Shown here: positions 19,502 through 28,060 of the stretch, piece after piece
How positions within the stretch are numbered: the stretch's first letter is position 1
Layout of the letters: each line of letters begins with the position of its first letter
From: Tissierella sp. P1
GTDB taxonomy: Bacteria > Bacillota > Clostridia > Tissierellales > Tissierellaceae
DNA length: 64,000 bases
Direction of reading: 5' to 3'
NCBI RefSeq assembly: GCF_002266425.1
Contig: NZ_NPMN01000013.1
Location: forward strand, 59,886 to 123,885
Program-made: the position numbers and the translations under genes
Notes under the pieces: model-generated
What the model was told of the DNA's origin: nothing
The model's input: only the letters and a program-made list of their open reading frames with translations
Database searches by the model: none

Positions 19502-19532
19502 ACGGACAAGATGAAATCTTGTCCGTTTTTTA
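19502..19532 (+). terminator. intrinsic terminator of stalk-domain gene
   Basis: ACGGACAAGAT (19502-19512) pairs perfectly with ATCTTGTCCGT (19516-19526) around a GAA loop, followed by a T6 tract. Confidence 0.92.
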
Positions 19533-19575
19533 GGTATATGAAATTAAATTTTGGATATAAATTGATATGACACTC

Positions 19576-20132
19576 CTAAAAACTTGGTGGTGTCATAGCC
19601 CAAATAGATTCGCAGACTTCGTCACCTACGTTAATATATCTATGTGGAATAGTACTGTCAAAATAAATACTATCTCCTTCTTCTAAGATATATTCTTCAT
19701 TTTCCATTTTAACCATTAATTTTCCTTTGATTACAAGACCACATTCTTCTCCTTCGTGGGTTACAAAATCCTTAGAAGAGTAGTCTCCAACTTTAATAGT
19801 AATATATAGAAACTCAATTTTTCTATTGAGATCAGCAGATAATAACTCATAAATGGCATTGTTGTTGGAAGCTATTATACGTTTTCTGCTATTTTTTTTC
19901 ACTACAGGACTAGCATTGATTTTAGCTTCTTCTTCAAAAAAATATCCTACAGAAACACCAAGAGATTGTGCAATTTTCCACAAGGAAACTATAGAGGGAG
20001 TAACAATGTTCCTTTCTATCTGACTAATTAAACCAGGCTTAGCTCTGCATTATCGGCCAAATCAGAGATATTCATTTTTTTTAACTTTCTTAATTCTTTT
20101 ATTTTTGTACCTATGTCTATATCTATGTTCAA
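19576..20132 (-). pseudogene. XRE-family regulator with cupin domain (single frameshift)
   Basis: The 3' frame (19983-19576) encodes the end of an XRE helix-turn-helix (LWKIAQSLGVSVGYFFEEE) and a cupin domain (HEGEECGLVIKGKL, GDSIYFDSTIPHRYINVGD). The missing N terminus is upstream in another frame, from TTG 20132 after a GGGGGG site: IGTKIKELRKLKKMNISDLA, then ELS. Adding one C at about 20036-20037 joins this to PGLISQIERNIVTPSIVS and gives 185 residues, the normal size for XRE-cupin regulators. Such proteins sense a small ligand with the cupin and repress neighbours. The DUF819 gene is divergent across a 56-bp palindrome. Confidence 0.85.
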
Positions 20133-20182
20133 AGTTAAAAACCCCCCATTGTTAATTTTATCTATATTTTAACATAAAAAAC

Positions 20183-20238
20183 TTATAAATAAATTCAATA
20201 TATTAAATTTAAATTTAATATATTGAATTTATTTATAA
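20183..20238. promoter_or_regulatory. perfect 56-bp palindrome (candidate operator)
   Basis: Each 28-base half is the exact inverse complement of the other, with no spacer (centre 20210/20211). All bases are A/T except one C (20195) and its partner G. It lies between the XRE-cupin regulator and the divergent DUF819/dipeptidase genes, 58 bases before the DUF819 start. A dimer or tetramer site for the regulator is the simplest reading; DNA cruciform or an mRNA hairpin is possible. Confidence 0.7.
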
Positions 20239-20295
20239 TATATTGTATTATATGACAAGAAAGAAATTTCTAAAAATTAAATTAGGGGGAATAAT

Positions 20296-21507
20296 ATGGG
20301 TACATTAATTAATGCAGATAACACTTGGGCTCTATGGACAATATTAGTTGGTATAGCAGCCATAAGTATTTATCTTGAACAAACCTATAAGTGGGCGTCT
20401 AAAGTAACAGGAGCAATAATTGGATTAATAATTGCTATGGTATTAGCTAATTTCAAAGTAATTCCTACAGATGCACCTACATATGATGCTGTATGGGGGT
20501 ATGTAGTTCCTCTAGGGATACCTCTACTATTATTTAATGCCAATATAAAGAAAATCTGGCGTGAAAGTGGAAGAATTATGATTATATTTTTACTTAGTTC
20601 TATAGGCACTCTTTTAGGAACTTTTGTATCTTTTATGCTTTTAAGAAATCATATACCTGACCTATATAAAATGGCTGCAATGATGACAGGATCTTATATT
20701 GGTGGGGGAGTAAATTTTGCGGCAATGGCTGAGTCCTTTGGAACATCTGGAGACTGGATTTCTGCCCTGACAGTAGCTGATAACCTATTAATGGCAGTAT
20801 ATTTCTTTGTATTGTTAGCAATACCATCAATTTCATTCTTCCAAAAGAAATTTAAACACCCTCATATGGATGAGGTAGAAGGTAATGTAGATACTGCTGA
20901 AGGTGAGACACTAGCAGCTAAATATTGGGGAAGAAAAGAAATATCATTAAAAGATATAGCTTTTGCAGTAGCTATTTCCTTCGCTATAGTATGGGTTTCC
21001 ACTGAATTAGCAAGTATTTTAGGCAGAGTAATACCCACTGGTAATTTTATTTATAATTTATTTAATGGATTTTTGGGTAATAAATATTTACTTATAACTA
21101 CTTTCACCATGCTCTTAGCTACTTATATGCCTAATTTTATGTCTAGTATTCATGGTGCACAAGAAATAGGAACATTTTTAATCTATATCTTCTTAGTTGT
21201 TATAGGAGTGCCAGCTTCACTACAATTAATACTCACTAGATCACCTCTACTTCTTGTATTTACAGGAATTATAGTTCTTGTAAATATGATAGTTACTTTA
21301 TTATTAGGGAAATTATTTAAGTTTAATTTAGAAGAAATTCTTCTTGCATCCAATGCTAATATTGGTGGACCTACTACGGCAGTTGCTATGGCCATTGCTA
21401 AGGGTTGGAATAAGCTAATAGGGCCTATTATGTTAGCAGGTGTATTTGGATATATTATAGGAAATTATTTAGGAATATTCATGGGCAATTTATTACAATA
21501 TCTATAA
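20296..21507 (+). CDS. DUF819 family membrane protein (YjcL-like)
   Basis: A 403-residue polytopic membrane protein of the DUF819 family, with 10-12 hydrophobic segments. Characteristic stretches are VVPLGIPLLLFNANIKKIWR near 70-90, TGSYIGGGVNFAAMAES near 130-147 and SNANIGGPTTAVAMAIAKGW near 350-370. The repeated glycine-rich segments suggest an inverted-repeat transporter fold. A GGGGG site precedes the ATG. The dipeptidase follows in the same direction, so a peptide or amino acid-related substrate is plausible but not demonstrated. Likely controlled by the divergent XRE-cupin protein. Confidence 0.85.
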   Translation: MGTLINADNTWALWTILVGIAAISIYLEQTYKWASKVTGAIIGLIIAMVLANFKVIPTDAPTYDAVWGYVVPLGIPLLLFNANIKKIWRESGRIMIIFLLSSIGTLLGTFVSFMLLRNHIPDLYKMAAMMTGSYIGGGVNFAAMAESFGTSGDWISALTVADNLLMAVYFFVLLAIPSISFFQKKFKHPHMDEVEGNVDTAEGETLAAKYWGRKEISLKDIAFAVAISFAIVWVSTELASILGRVIPTGNFIYNLFNGFLGNKYLLITTFTMLLATYMPNFMSSIHGAQEIGTFLIYIFLVVIGVPASLQLILTRSPLLLVFTGIIVLVNMIVTLLLGKLFKFNLEEILLASNANIGGPTTAVAMAIAKGWNKLIGPIMLAGVFGYIIGNYLGIFMGNLLQYL

Positions 21508-21551
21508 ACTAGTACACGGGGCTTCCTGTGCACTATCTTAGGAGGAAACTT

Positions 21552-22523
21552 ATGTTATTTGACATACACGGAGACATATGGACTGATGTAACTGTAAAAA
21601 GACAAATGGGTTTAAAAAATATTATTAGAGATTATCATTTAGAAAGATTTAGAAAAGGGAACATGGCTGGAGGCATCTTTGTTATATGGATCGATCCTCC
21701 CCATGATGAAAGACCAGAGGAAAGACTTTTAGAAAGCATCAAAGCTATGAGCAGTGAAATATGGGAAAATCAAGATATATTGAAAGTCATATATAATAGT
21801 GATAATTTTTATCAAGCTGCTAATGAAAATAAACTTGCAATATTATTAGGATTAGAAGGATTAAATGCTATTGATGAGGATATAGAATCTATTTATACTC
21901 TATATCAATTAGGTTTTAGACATGCCAGTTTAACATGGAATGAACAAAATGCTTTAGCAACAGGTGCCAGGGGAGACATAAGCAGAGGACTTACAATCTT
22001 GGGCAAAGATGCTATTAAGATAATGGAGTCATTAGGAATTATTTTAGATGTATCTCATGCTAATGATAAGACCTTTTGGGATATTTACAATGTAACAACA
22101 AAGCCTTTTATTGCATCACATTCTAACTCAAGGGCATTGTGTAATGTTCCAAGAAATCTTACTGACGATCAGATAAAAGCTATTGGAGAAAAAGGCGGTA
22201 TTGTAGGTATCAATGCTTTCAATGAGTTTATACATTTAGATCGTGAGAAGAGGACAGTTGATTATTTAATAAATCATATAGAGCATATTGCAGATCTCAT
22301 AGGGATTGATCACATTGCTTTGGGCTTTGATTTCTTTGAGTATATTGGAAATGATACTTCAGATACCTTTATTGAAGATCCTTATGTAGGTACTGTAGGC
22401 ATAGAAGATATTTCTAAAGGTAATAATTTAGTACTCAAGCTTCAAGAAAGAGGTTTTTCAAAGGAAGATATAGAAAAGATAGGATATAAAAATTTCTTGA
22501 ATTTAATGGATAAGGTATTATAA
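21552..22523 (+). CDS. membrane dipeptidase (peptidase family M19)
   Basis: A 323-residue zinc dipeptidase of the renal dipeptidase family. It has the N-terminal metal motif FDIHGD, the bridging glutamate in LGLEGLNAI, and the histidines in LDVSHANDKTFWDI and IASHSNSRALCNVPRNLTDDQ, plus HIALGFDFFE towards the C terminus. Start ATG 21552 is chosen because the upstream in-frame GTG (21528) lies ahead of the TTAGGAGGAAA site. It hydrolyses dipeptides, including those with D- or dehydro-residues. It is coupled to the DUF819 gene, which may supply substrate. Confidence 0.92.
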   Translation: MLFDIHGDIWTDVTVKRQMGLKNIIRDYHLERFRKGNMAGGIFVIWIDPPHDERPEERLLESIKAMSSEIWENQDILKVIYNSDNFYQAANENKLAILLGLEGLNAIDEDIESIYTLYQLGFRHASLTWNEQNALATGARGDISRGLTILGKDAIKIMESLGIILDVSHANDKTFWDIYNVTTKPFIASHSNSRALCNVPRNLTDDQIKAIGEKGGIVGINAFNEFIHLDREKRTVDYLINHIEHIADLIGIDHIALGFDFFEYIGNDTSDTFIEDPYVGTVGIEDISKGNNLVLKLQERGFSKEDIEKIGYKNFLNLMDKVL

Positions 22524-22553
22524 CAGACAGGTTTTCCTGTCTGTTTTATTTTT
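22522..22553 (+). terminator. intrinsic terminator of DUF819/dipeptidase operon
   Basis: AACAGACAGG (22522-22531) pairs perfectly with CCTGTCTGTT (22536-22545) around TTTT, followed by a T-rich tract. Confidence 0.92.
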
Positions 22554-22613
22554 TGCTTTACAAGAATCACCTATACATATGTAAGAGTAATAATATGGAA
22601 AATATAATTTAAT

Positions 22614-22643
22614 AAAACTTTTTCGGATATATAGTTGTCTAAT
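22614..22643 (+). promoter_or_regulatory. putative ECF-sigma autoregulatory promoter
   Basis: AAAAC followed by TTTTT (22614-22623) and TGTCTAAT (22636-22643) resemble the AAC -35 and CGTC-type -10 elements of SigV-like ECF promoters with 17-base spacing. Start of transcription would fall near 22650, just upstream of the sigma gene, as expected for autoregulation. Confidence 0.45.
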
Positions 22644-22694
22644 AAGTAGATAATAAAAATGAGCTCATATTTTATTTGCAAGGAGGAGGTTCCA

Positions 22695-23216
22695 CTGGAA
22701 AAATTAGTTCTTAAAGCAGTAAAGGGAGATGATGAAAGTTTCGGTCTCCTTATAAATAGCAAAAAAGAAGATTTATATAGAATGGCATATAGTTATGTGC
22801 ACAATGAACAGGATGCACTTGATATAGTAGGAGAGTCAGTATATAAAGCTTATATATCAATAGGTAAGTTAAAACAACCAGAATATTTTAATACATGGCT
22901 TACTCGTATAGTTATAAATTGTTCAATAAACTTTATAAAGAAATCTAAGAAAATTTTATATCTGGATAATGATACTATGGAAAATATTTATCATAATAAA
23001 AATGATGCTTTGGAAAATATAGACTTAAAAGAAGCTCTAGAAAAGTTGGACTATAACCATAAGGCTGTGATAGTACTAAGATATTCTCAAGACTTGAAAC
23101 TGAAGGAGATAGCCGAAATTCTAGATATTCCTTTAAGCACAGTAAAAACTCGACTTTATAAGGCAATTGAACTTTTAAAAATAGAACTTAAGGAGGGCGA
23201 AAATTTTGAAGAATAA
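22695..23216 (+). CDS. ECF-type RNA polymerase sigma factor (SigV-like)
   Basis: A sigma factor of about 173 residues with region 2 at the N-terminal half (AYSYVHNEQDALDIVGESVYKAY, FNTWLTRIVINC) and region 4 at the C-terminal half (HKAVIVLRYSQDLKLKEIAEILDIPLSTVKTRLYKA). An upstream ATG (22659) is in frame but lacks a ribosome site, while AAGGAGGAGGT at 22680-22690 is ideally placed for CTG 22695, giving LEKLVLKAVKGDDESF, a typical ECF beginning. A CTG start is rare, so the choice is tentative. It overlaps the anti-sigma gene by 11 bases. Confidence 0.88.
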   Translation: MEKLVLKAVKGDDESFGLLINSKKEDLYRMAYSYVHNEQDALDIVGESVYKAYISIGKLKQPEYFNTWLTRIVINCSINFIKKSKKILYLDNDTMENIYHNKNDALENIDLKEALEKLDYNHKAVIVLRYSQDLKLKEIAEILDIPLSTVKTRLYKAIELLKIELKEGENFEE

Positions 23217-24132
23217 CACAGATGATTTAAAAAAGGTTTATTCAGATATAAAAATACCTAATGCTTTAGATGATACAATTAGCAATTCAATATTAAGGGG
23301 GAAGAATTATATGAAAAAAAATAATAGAAATAAGAAAAGAATAATTAATAGTTTTATATCAGTAGCTGCGGCAGTTGGAATATTTACTTTAAGCGTAAAT
23401 ATTTCCCCATCCTTTGCAAATAGCCTTGAAGGGATTCCTGTTTTGGGAACATTAGTTAATATCCTTCAATTTAATAATGGGAGTTCTCAAGGCGGCGAAA
23501 TAACCGATGGAATTGATGTTGATTTTATATCTCTAGACCAAGAAAAAGATTCTGATGTTATCATAATAAATTTTAGTGGATTTGGTGAAGAAAACCAAGA
23601 AATAGCCCCATCTTTCAATATAGACTATAAGGAATCGCCTTATACAATGACATTTTCTATATCTGGTGCAAGAGGTCTTTCAGCTAGTGAATATTTTGAA
23701 GAACTAAAAAAGAGTAAATATATCCAAGATGTTTATGAATTGATGACTTTAGATGATTCCGCACAAAGATTTAACATAGTATTTAATCAACCAGTTGATT
23801 TCAAAGTAGAGGAATATAAGAATCCTGCTTATTTGAAAGTACAAATTTCAAGGGATACAGAAAAAGTTTCAGAACAAAAAATATATTCAATAAGAACTGG
23901 CTCTTATGAAAGAGGAGAGGAATTTGCTATTCTTGAAGAAATATTATTTGAAATAGAAGATCTTAGAGTATTGAAGGATAGCAACGGGACATATTTATAT
24001 GAACTAGGTCAATACAATTCAGAAAAAGAAGCACAAGAAAAGTTAGAAGAGTACAAAGATATTTTTAAAGACAGCGTGAATTTATATGTTGAAGAAAGAA
24101 CTATGGATGAAGTTCCACAAAGCATGAAATAG
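23206..24132 (+). CDS. membrane anti-sigma factor (RsiV/DUF4179-like)
   Basis: A 308-residue protein from TTG 23206 after AAGGAGGG, overlapping the sigma gene end. A cytosolic N-terminal part (1-45) is followed by one membrane helix (about 47-67) and then SFANSLEGIPVLGTLVNILQF, the usual junction of DUF4179/RsiV-type anti-sigma proteins. The extracytoplasmic domain of about 230 residues has no recognised enzyme motif. Family knowledge: such proteins hold the sigma factor at the membrane until an envelope signal triggers their proteolysis. Confidence 0.85.
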   Translation: MKNNTDDLKKVYSDIKIPNALDDTISNSILRGKNYMKKNNRNKKRIINSFISVAAAVGIFTLSVNISPSFANSLEGIPVLGTLVNILQFNNGSSQGGEITDGIDVDFISLDQEKDSDVIIINFSGFGEENQEIAPSFNIDYKESPYTMTFSISGARGLSASEYFEELKKSKYIQDVYELMTLDDSAQRFNIVFNQPVDFKVEEYKNPAYLKVQISRDTEKVSEQKIYSIRTGSYERGEEFAILEEILFEIEDLRVLKDSNGTYLYELGQYNSEKEAQEKLEEYKDIFKDSVNLYVEERTMDEVPQSMK

Positions 24133-24166
24133 GAAAATAATAGTTATATTAATATTTTAAATATAT

Positions 24167-24210
24167 AAATAAGGATGAAGTTTAACTAAACTTCATCCTT
24201 ATTTGTGCTT
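24167..24210 (+). terminator. intrinsic terminator of sigma/anti-sigma operon
   Basis: Bases 24167-24184 pair perfectly (18 bp) with 24187-24204 and end in a T-rich tract. The A-rich start makes it potentially bidirectional. Confidence 0.88.
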
Positions 24211-24354
24211 GTATATTATTAGAGATGGGATATGAATATGATAAAATGTTAAAATAATATTTGGCATATAAAAAAAGGATGTTATTATCAAAACATAGCA
24301 CCCCTCCAGTTTGAACTGACCCATGTCAAGTAGGCAGATAATTTAATTAAAATA

Positions 24355-25293
24355 TTATGCACATGTGGATGCATGGTTTCGATATTCTAAAGGAGCCATG
24401 CATCCTAGTCTTTTTTGAAATCTTTTTTCATTGTAAAATTTAATATATTCAACTATTTTGCCTCTTAATTCTTCAAGTGTTTTAAACTTTTTTCCATAAT
24501 ACATTTCAGTTTTTAAAGTACCAAAAAATCCTTCCATAGGCCCATTATCTATACATTTACCGACTCTAGACATACTTTGAGTCATTCCAGCTTCATCAAT
24601 TTTACTTTTAAAGGCATTTTCTGTATATTGAAACCCTCTATCACTGTGAAATATTGGTTTTGCATCAGGATATTTTTTTATTGCTTTATCAAACATGCTA
24701 AATATAAGATGATTATTGTTCTTAAAGGAAAGTTTATATTCAATAATACTATTATCATAAAGATCCATAATTGAACTTAAATAAAGCTTTCTTGTGTCTC
24801 CAAGAACTGAGACTTCAGTTACATCTGTAAGCCATTTCTCATTAGGAGCCTTAGCGGTAAAATCTCTTGATAAAATATTTTCTTTTGTATATTCCGGTTT
24901 TATTTTCTTACGATTAACCTTCTTTCTTCTAATTCTGGCTGTAATACCTAAAATATTCATAAGTCTATGGATATATCCTTCTGAAAATGATTTATGATTT
25001 AGTTTGTTAATGAACATGGTCATCCTTCTATACCCTAAAATTCCGTCAAAAGTTGAATGATATTCATTGATTAGTGAACATAGCAATTCATCTTGCTTTT
25101 CTTTTTCAGGTTTAACCCTATTTTTATGTTTGTAGTATCCGCTTCTTGAAACATCTAGAATTTCACATAACTTGGCTACTGAACAGCCTTTATCTTTAAA
25201 AAAGTCTACTGTTTTGTATTCTGCTTCCTGTCTTACTTTCGAGAGCGAAGTTTCTTTTCGAATTCCTCTTTTTTTTAAGAACTTCAAGTTCAA
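24355..25293 (-). CDS. IS3-family transposase OrfB (integrase catalytic domain)
   Basis: A 312-residue DDE transposase. An HTH_21-like segment lies at about 75-125, followed by an rve integrase core with D157 (WLTDVTEVSVLGD), D218 (IFHSDRGFQYT) and E254 (NGPMEGFFGTLKTE), the last two separated by 35 residues as in classic DD(35)E enzymes. All catalytic residues are present. It is normally made as an OrfAB fusion by ribosomal frameshifting. It overlaps OrfA by 98 bases. Confidence 0.93.
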   Translation of the reverse strand: MNLKFLKKRGIRKETSLSKVRQEAEYKTVDFFKDKGCSVAKLCEILDVSRSGYYKHKNRVKPEKEKQDELLCSLINEYHSTFDGILGYRRMTMFINKLNHKSFSEGYIHRLMNILGITARIRRKKVNRKKIKPEYTKENILSRDFTAKAPNEKWLTDVTEVSVLGDTRKLYLSSIMDLYDNSIIEYKLSFKNNNHLIFSMFDKAIKKYPDAKPIFHSDRGFQYTENAFKSKIDEAGMTQSMSRVGKCIDNGPMEGFFGTLKTEMYYGKKFKTLEELRGKIVEYIKFYNEKRFQKRLGCMAPLEYRNHASTCA

Positions 25294-25951
25294 ATTCTCT
25301 TCTTTTTCTTAATGATTTTTCTTTTTCAAGCTCTAGCTTTAACTTCTCTATTTCTGTTAAATTGCTTTCATCAATTTCAGACTTTGCCTTTGGTCCACGT
25401 TTTTGATACTTTAGTGCTTCTGATCCCTTGTCTATATATGCCCTTGTCCATTTGTATACGAGTGCATAAGTAATTGAATACTTATCAGCTGCATCTTTGT
25501 AGCTCATATCATTTTCAATAACCCATTTTACTATTTCTAATCTCTCTTCAAATGTAGTTTTTCTAGACTTCATGGTATAGACATCTCCTTTAGGATCATA
25601 ATCCTTTATTTCTATACCATTATACCATTTATTAACCCAGTTACCGATAACTCCTACGGAAATATTATATTTAGCAGCTAAGTTTGCCATTGAGTATTTG
25701 CATAAAGTATATTCCTCTATTACTGACAACTTAAACTCTTTACCATACGAATTATTTTTATTTGAGGTTTCAAATGCACTAGATCCATGTTCTTTATATC
25801 TTAGATACCATCTACGGACTACTGACTTTTCGGTTCCAATCATTTCAGCAATATCACTAAAACTACCATGACCTTTCTCATAATCTTCACACGCTTTAAT
25901 TTTTACTTCTTTACTATACTTCGGTTTTCTTCCCATAAAAAATACCTCCAA
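25196..25951 (-). CDS. IS3-family transposase OrfA (helix-turn-helix protein)
   Basis: A 251-residue DNA-binding protein with three helix-turn-helix-like units (about 5-55, 65-115 and 130-180) and a leucine/glutamate-rich coiled coil (about 205-235) ending in an A8G run (minus strand, 25276-25268). As written, OrfB is in the +1 frame relative to OrfA. The third frame after the run reads EEFEKKLRSRK and stops. With one more A, OrfA would end that way and OrfB would be in the canonical -1 frame, so this copy probably lost one A. Confidence 0.9.
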   Translation of the reverse strand: MEVFFMGRKPKYSKEVKIKACEDYEKGHGSFSDIAEMIGTEKSVVRRWYLRYKEHGSSAFETSNKNNSYGKEFKLSVIEEYTLCKYSMANLAAKYNISVGVIGNWVNKWYNGIEIKDYDPKGDVYTMKSRKTTFEERLEIVKWVIENDMSYKDAADKYSITYALVYKWTRAYIDKGSEALKYQKRGPKAKSEIDESNLTEIEKLKLELEKEKSLRKRREFELEVLKKKRNSKRNFALESKTGSRIQNSRLF

Positions 25952-26083
25952 GTAGATAATCTAATTTTAATTAATTAAACTGTCTACTTTGGAAGTATCA
26001 TATCAGTTTTGGTGGGGCGCTAAGCAATTAAAATTACTACAAAACTTAAATTGTGAAATAAATCTAATCAAGAAAGGAGCTAG

Positions 26084-26422
26084 ATGATGTCAAAAAATAT
26101 TTTAGAAGTAATAAAATTAAAGAAAGAATTCACATTAGATAAAGGTCGAAAGATCAAAGTTGTAAAAGGAATAAACTTTAATGTAAGGCAAGAAGAGATG
26201 TTTGGATTTTTAGGAGCAAATGGTGCAGGTAAAAGTACTACTATCAGTATGCTTACGACACAGAAGAGATCTACCTCTGGTGAGATTTTAATCGCTGGGG
26301 AATCTCTTGTAAAAAAACCTGCTAAGGCTCGTAGAAAGATCGGTGTAGTAGCGGTTAAAGATTGCAATAGCAATTATGTATAATCCTGGTATTTTATTCT
26401 TAGATGAACCAACTATTTTTTA
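26084..26422 (+). pseudogene. ABC transporter ATPase, internally deleted remnant
   Basis: The first 85 codons are a normal ABC-2-type drug exporter ATPase start, with Walker A GANGAGKST near residue 46 and GEILIAGESL. The text then jumps from KIGVVA to a piece in another frame reading IAIAIMYNPGILFLDEPT, the region just after the signature motif including Walker B, and stops soon after. The Q-loop, signature and C-terminal third are missing, so it cannot be functional. An IS3 element lies 60 bases upstream. No permease partner remains. Confidence 0.85.
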
Positions 26423-27222
26423 AATATGAAAGCTCGGTTTTTCCTATAATAAGTTTCGGGACATTTGATTCTATAATTTAATTAGCTCTGATTTTTTAAC
26501 TATAAGATGGACTAATTATTTGTATATAAGTCGAAGAAGTTACTTGAATATTTTGTATACTTAAGTCGTTTTGTTGGATATATTGTAAAGATATGGTATC
26601 CTGATATTAGTGGTATATAACTTGAAATAAAATGATAAATTTAAGCTGATATAAAAAAATAGTATTGGCATTATATATAAGGGGGTTATAATTAAAATCA
26701 AATACAATAAAATTTATTACGCTGATAGTTAATCTATAGTAAATAGAAAAAGGTGCAGATTTATAACGTCAGAATAATTATTTAAAATTGAATTATCTAA
26801 TTTTAAAATTATATTTAATAAATTTTTATAATTGTTTTTATTGTAAGATTTTTAAGTATGTTTCTAAAATTGATGTACATTTGTAAGAACACCTATATGG
26901 TCACAGGAAATCGGATTTACTGAGTACATAAAATTAATTTTAATGGTTAACTATCAAAGAAATTATAAGTTAGAAAAGAAAAAAATGCAAATGTAAATTA
27001 AAAAATCTAGCAAAACGTAATGATTCTATAATAATAGAGACTTATGCGCTTTGACTGATATCCAGGGAGGAATATTATTAAATTAATTAATTGAATAGAA
27101 TATCAGAAAAGGCGAATATGAATCGTATAGTTATATTAAAAGATGAAATCATAGTTTAATTTAAATGGCATCAATAAAGCTAATGTTCATATAAACTTAT
27201 GACAAACTAAGGGGGAATTGGT
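26423..27222. other. 800-bp gene-free AT-rich region
   Basis: No ORF with a credible ribosome site, no clear hairpin terminator and no repeat found. It is unusually AT-rich even for this window and lies between gene debris and the helicase module. It probably holds decayed DNA plus the promoter of the module, but I cannot assign -35/-10 boxes with confidence. Confidence 0.6.
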
Positions 27223-28059
27223 TTGGATAACTGGTTAGAACCACATATAAAAGATGAATTAAAAGAATATTATATTAGATTTGACTACTTAATAAAAAGT
27301 TCAGATAAAGAAAAGATACAGAAGATGGAAGAATTTAAAGAAGCATTAAATAAATATTTTATTGAAAAACATGTAGGTAGGGATTTATTAATAGATAGTA
27401 CAAAAGATATTACCATAGGGAATATAATACCTGAGTTTAGAAAAACTGTAAATGAAATATTTGATTCAATATGGAATAACTCTAATAAAGATAATAATAT
27501 AAAGGGACTTTTAGGAGAGACCATTGCCACATGGTTATGTGAAACTTTTGATGCTAGTCCTATTTATTTTTTGCCTTTAAAAAGAGGTAATTCATCAGAA
27601 CAAGGGCCTGATAGATGGGAATTAAGAAATGAATCTGGAGATAAAGTAATATTAAGGATCTGGAGCTCAAAATGTACTACAGATAGACCATCCTCAAGAG
27701 CTGATGAGGTCAGAAATAATGATTTTTCAAACATAGAAGTGCATGGTATATTGCAACAACTATCAGATATAGCTGAACATAATAAATATTCTTTTATAGA
27801 TAAAGAAAGAATAAAAGAAATAAAACTCTCAACAGTTAAAAAAGATTCTCTTTTATCATTTGGTGTAGTAATGACATTTGATTTAGATATATATAATAAA
27901 ATGTATAAAGATAATTCAGGTAGACCACTAAATTTATTTACTGCTCAGCCATATGCAGAAAATGCTGAAAAAATTGTAAGATTTGTACCAGTTAGTGATT
28001 TAGATAACTACATAAAGCAGTTTGAAATAAGTACTAACAACATACTAGGGAGAGAGTAA
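27223..28059 (+). CDS. HamA-like putative nuclease subunit (Hachiman-type defence)
   Basis: A 278-residue soluble protein from TTG 27223 after AAGGGGGAA. It has no strong family signature I can be sure of, but its layout fits the HamA/DUF1837 PD-(D/E)xK-like fold: a helical N-terminal part, GLLGETIATWLCE with E99, then EQGPDRWEL with D130, a strand VILRIWSSK with K150, and two further helical/strand units. Size and pairing with a helicase two bases downstream match Hachiman HamA (known anti-phage partner). The acidic residue expected two positions before the lysine is serine (S148), so catalytic status is uncertain. Family assignment is inference. Confidence 0.55.
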   Translation: MDNWLEPHIKDELKEYYIRFDYLIKSSDKEKIQKMEEFKEALNKYFIEKHVGRDLLIDSTKDITIGNIIPEFRKTVNEIFDSIWNNSNKDNNIKGLLGETIATWLCETFDASPIYFLPLKRGNSSEQGPDRWELRNESGDKVILRIWSSKCTTDRPSSRADEVRNNDFSNIEVHGILQQLSDIAEHNKYSFIDKERIKEIKLSTVKKDSLLSFGVVMTFDLDIYNKMYKDNSGRPLNLFTAQPYAENAEKIVRFVPVSDLDNYIKQFEISTNNILGRE

Positions 28060-28060
28060 A

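Larger units (their letters stand above)
24296..26022 (-). mobile_element. IS3-family insertion sequence
   Basis: About 1.73 kb. Imperfect terminal repeats are TAGCACCCCTCCA at the left (from 24296) and, read inward from the right, TAGCGCCCCACCA (from 26022). Inner parts also match (CAAGTAGGCAG with CAAAGTAGACAG, then TTTAATTAAAAT). It carries OrfA and OrfB in overlapping frames. No clear target duplication is visible at the flanks. It lies next to a truncated ABC ATPase, so insertion or rearrangement there is likely. Confidence 0.88.

Noticed and set aside
19567..19600. Inverted ATGACAC/GTGTCAT repeat at the end of the XRE-cupin gene
   Set aside because: Loop is long relative to the 7-bp stem and no T tract lies on the minus strand; terminator function not supported.
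26423..27222. Search for toxin-antitoxin or small RNA genes in the gap before the HamA-like gene
   Set aside because: No coding frame of reasonable length with a ribosome site and no strong hairpin was found.
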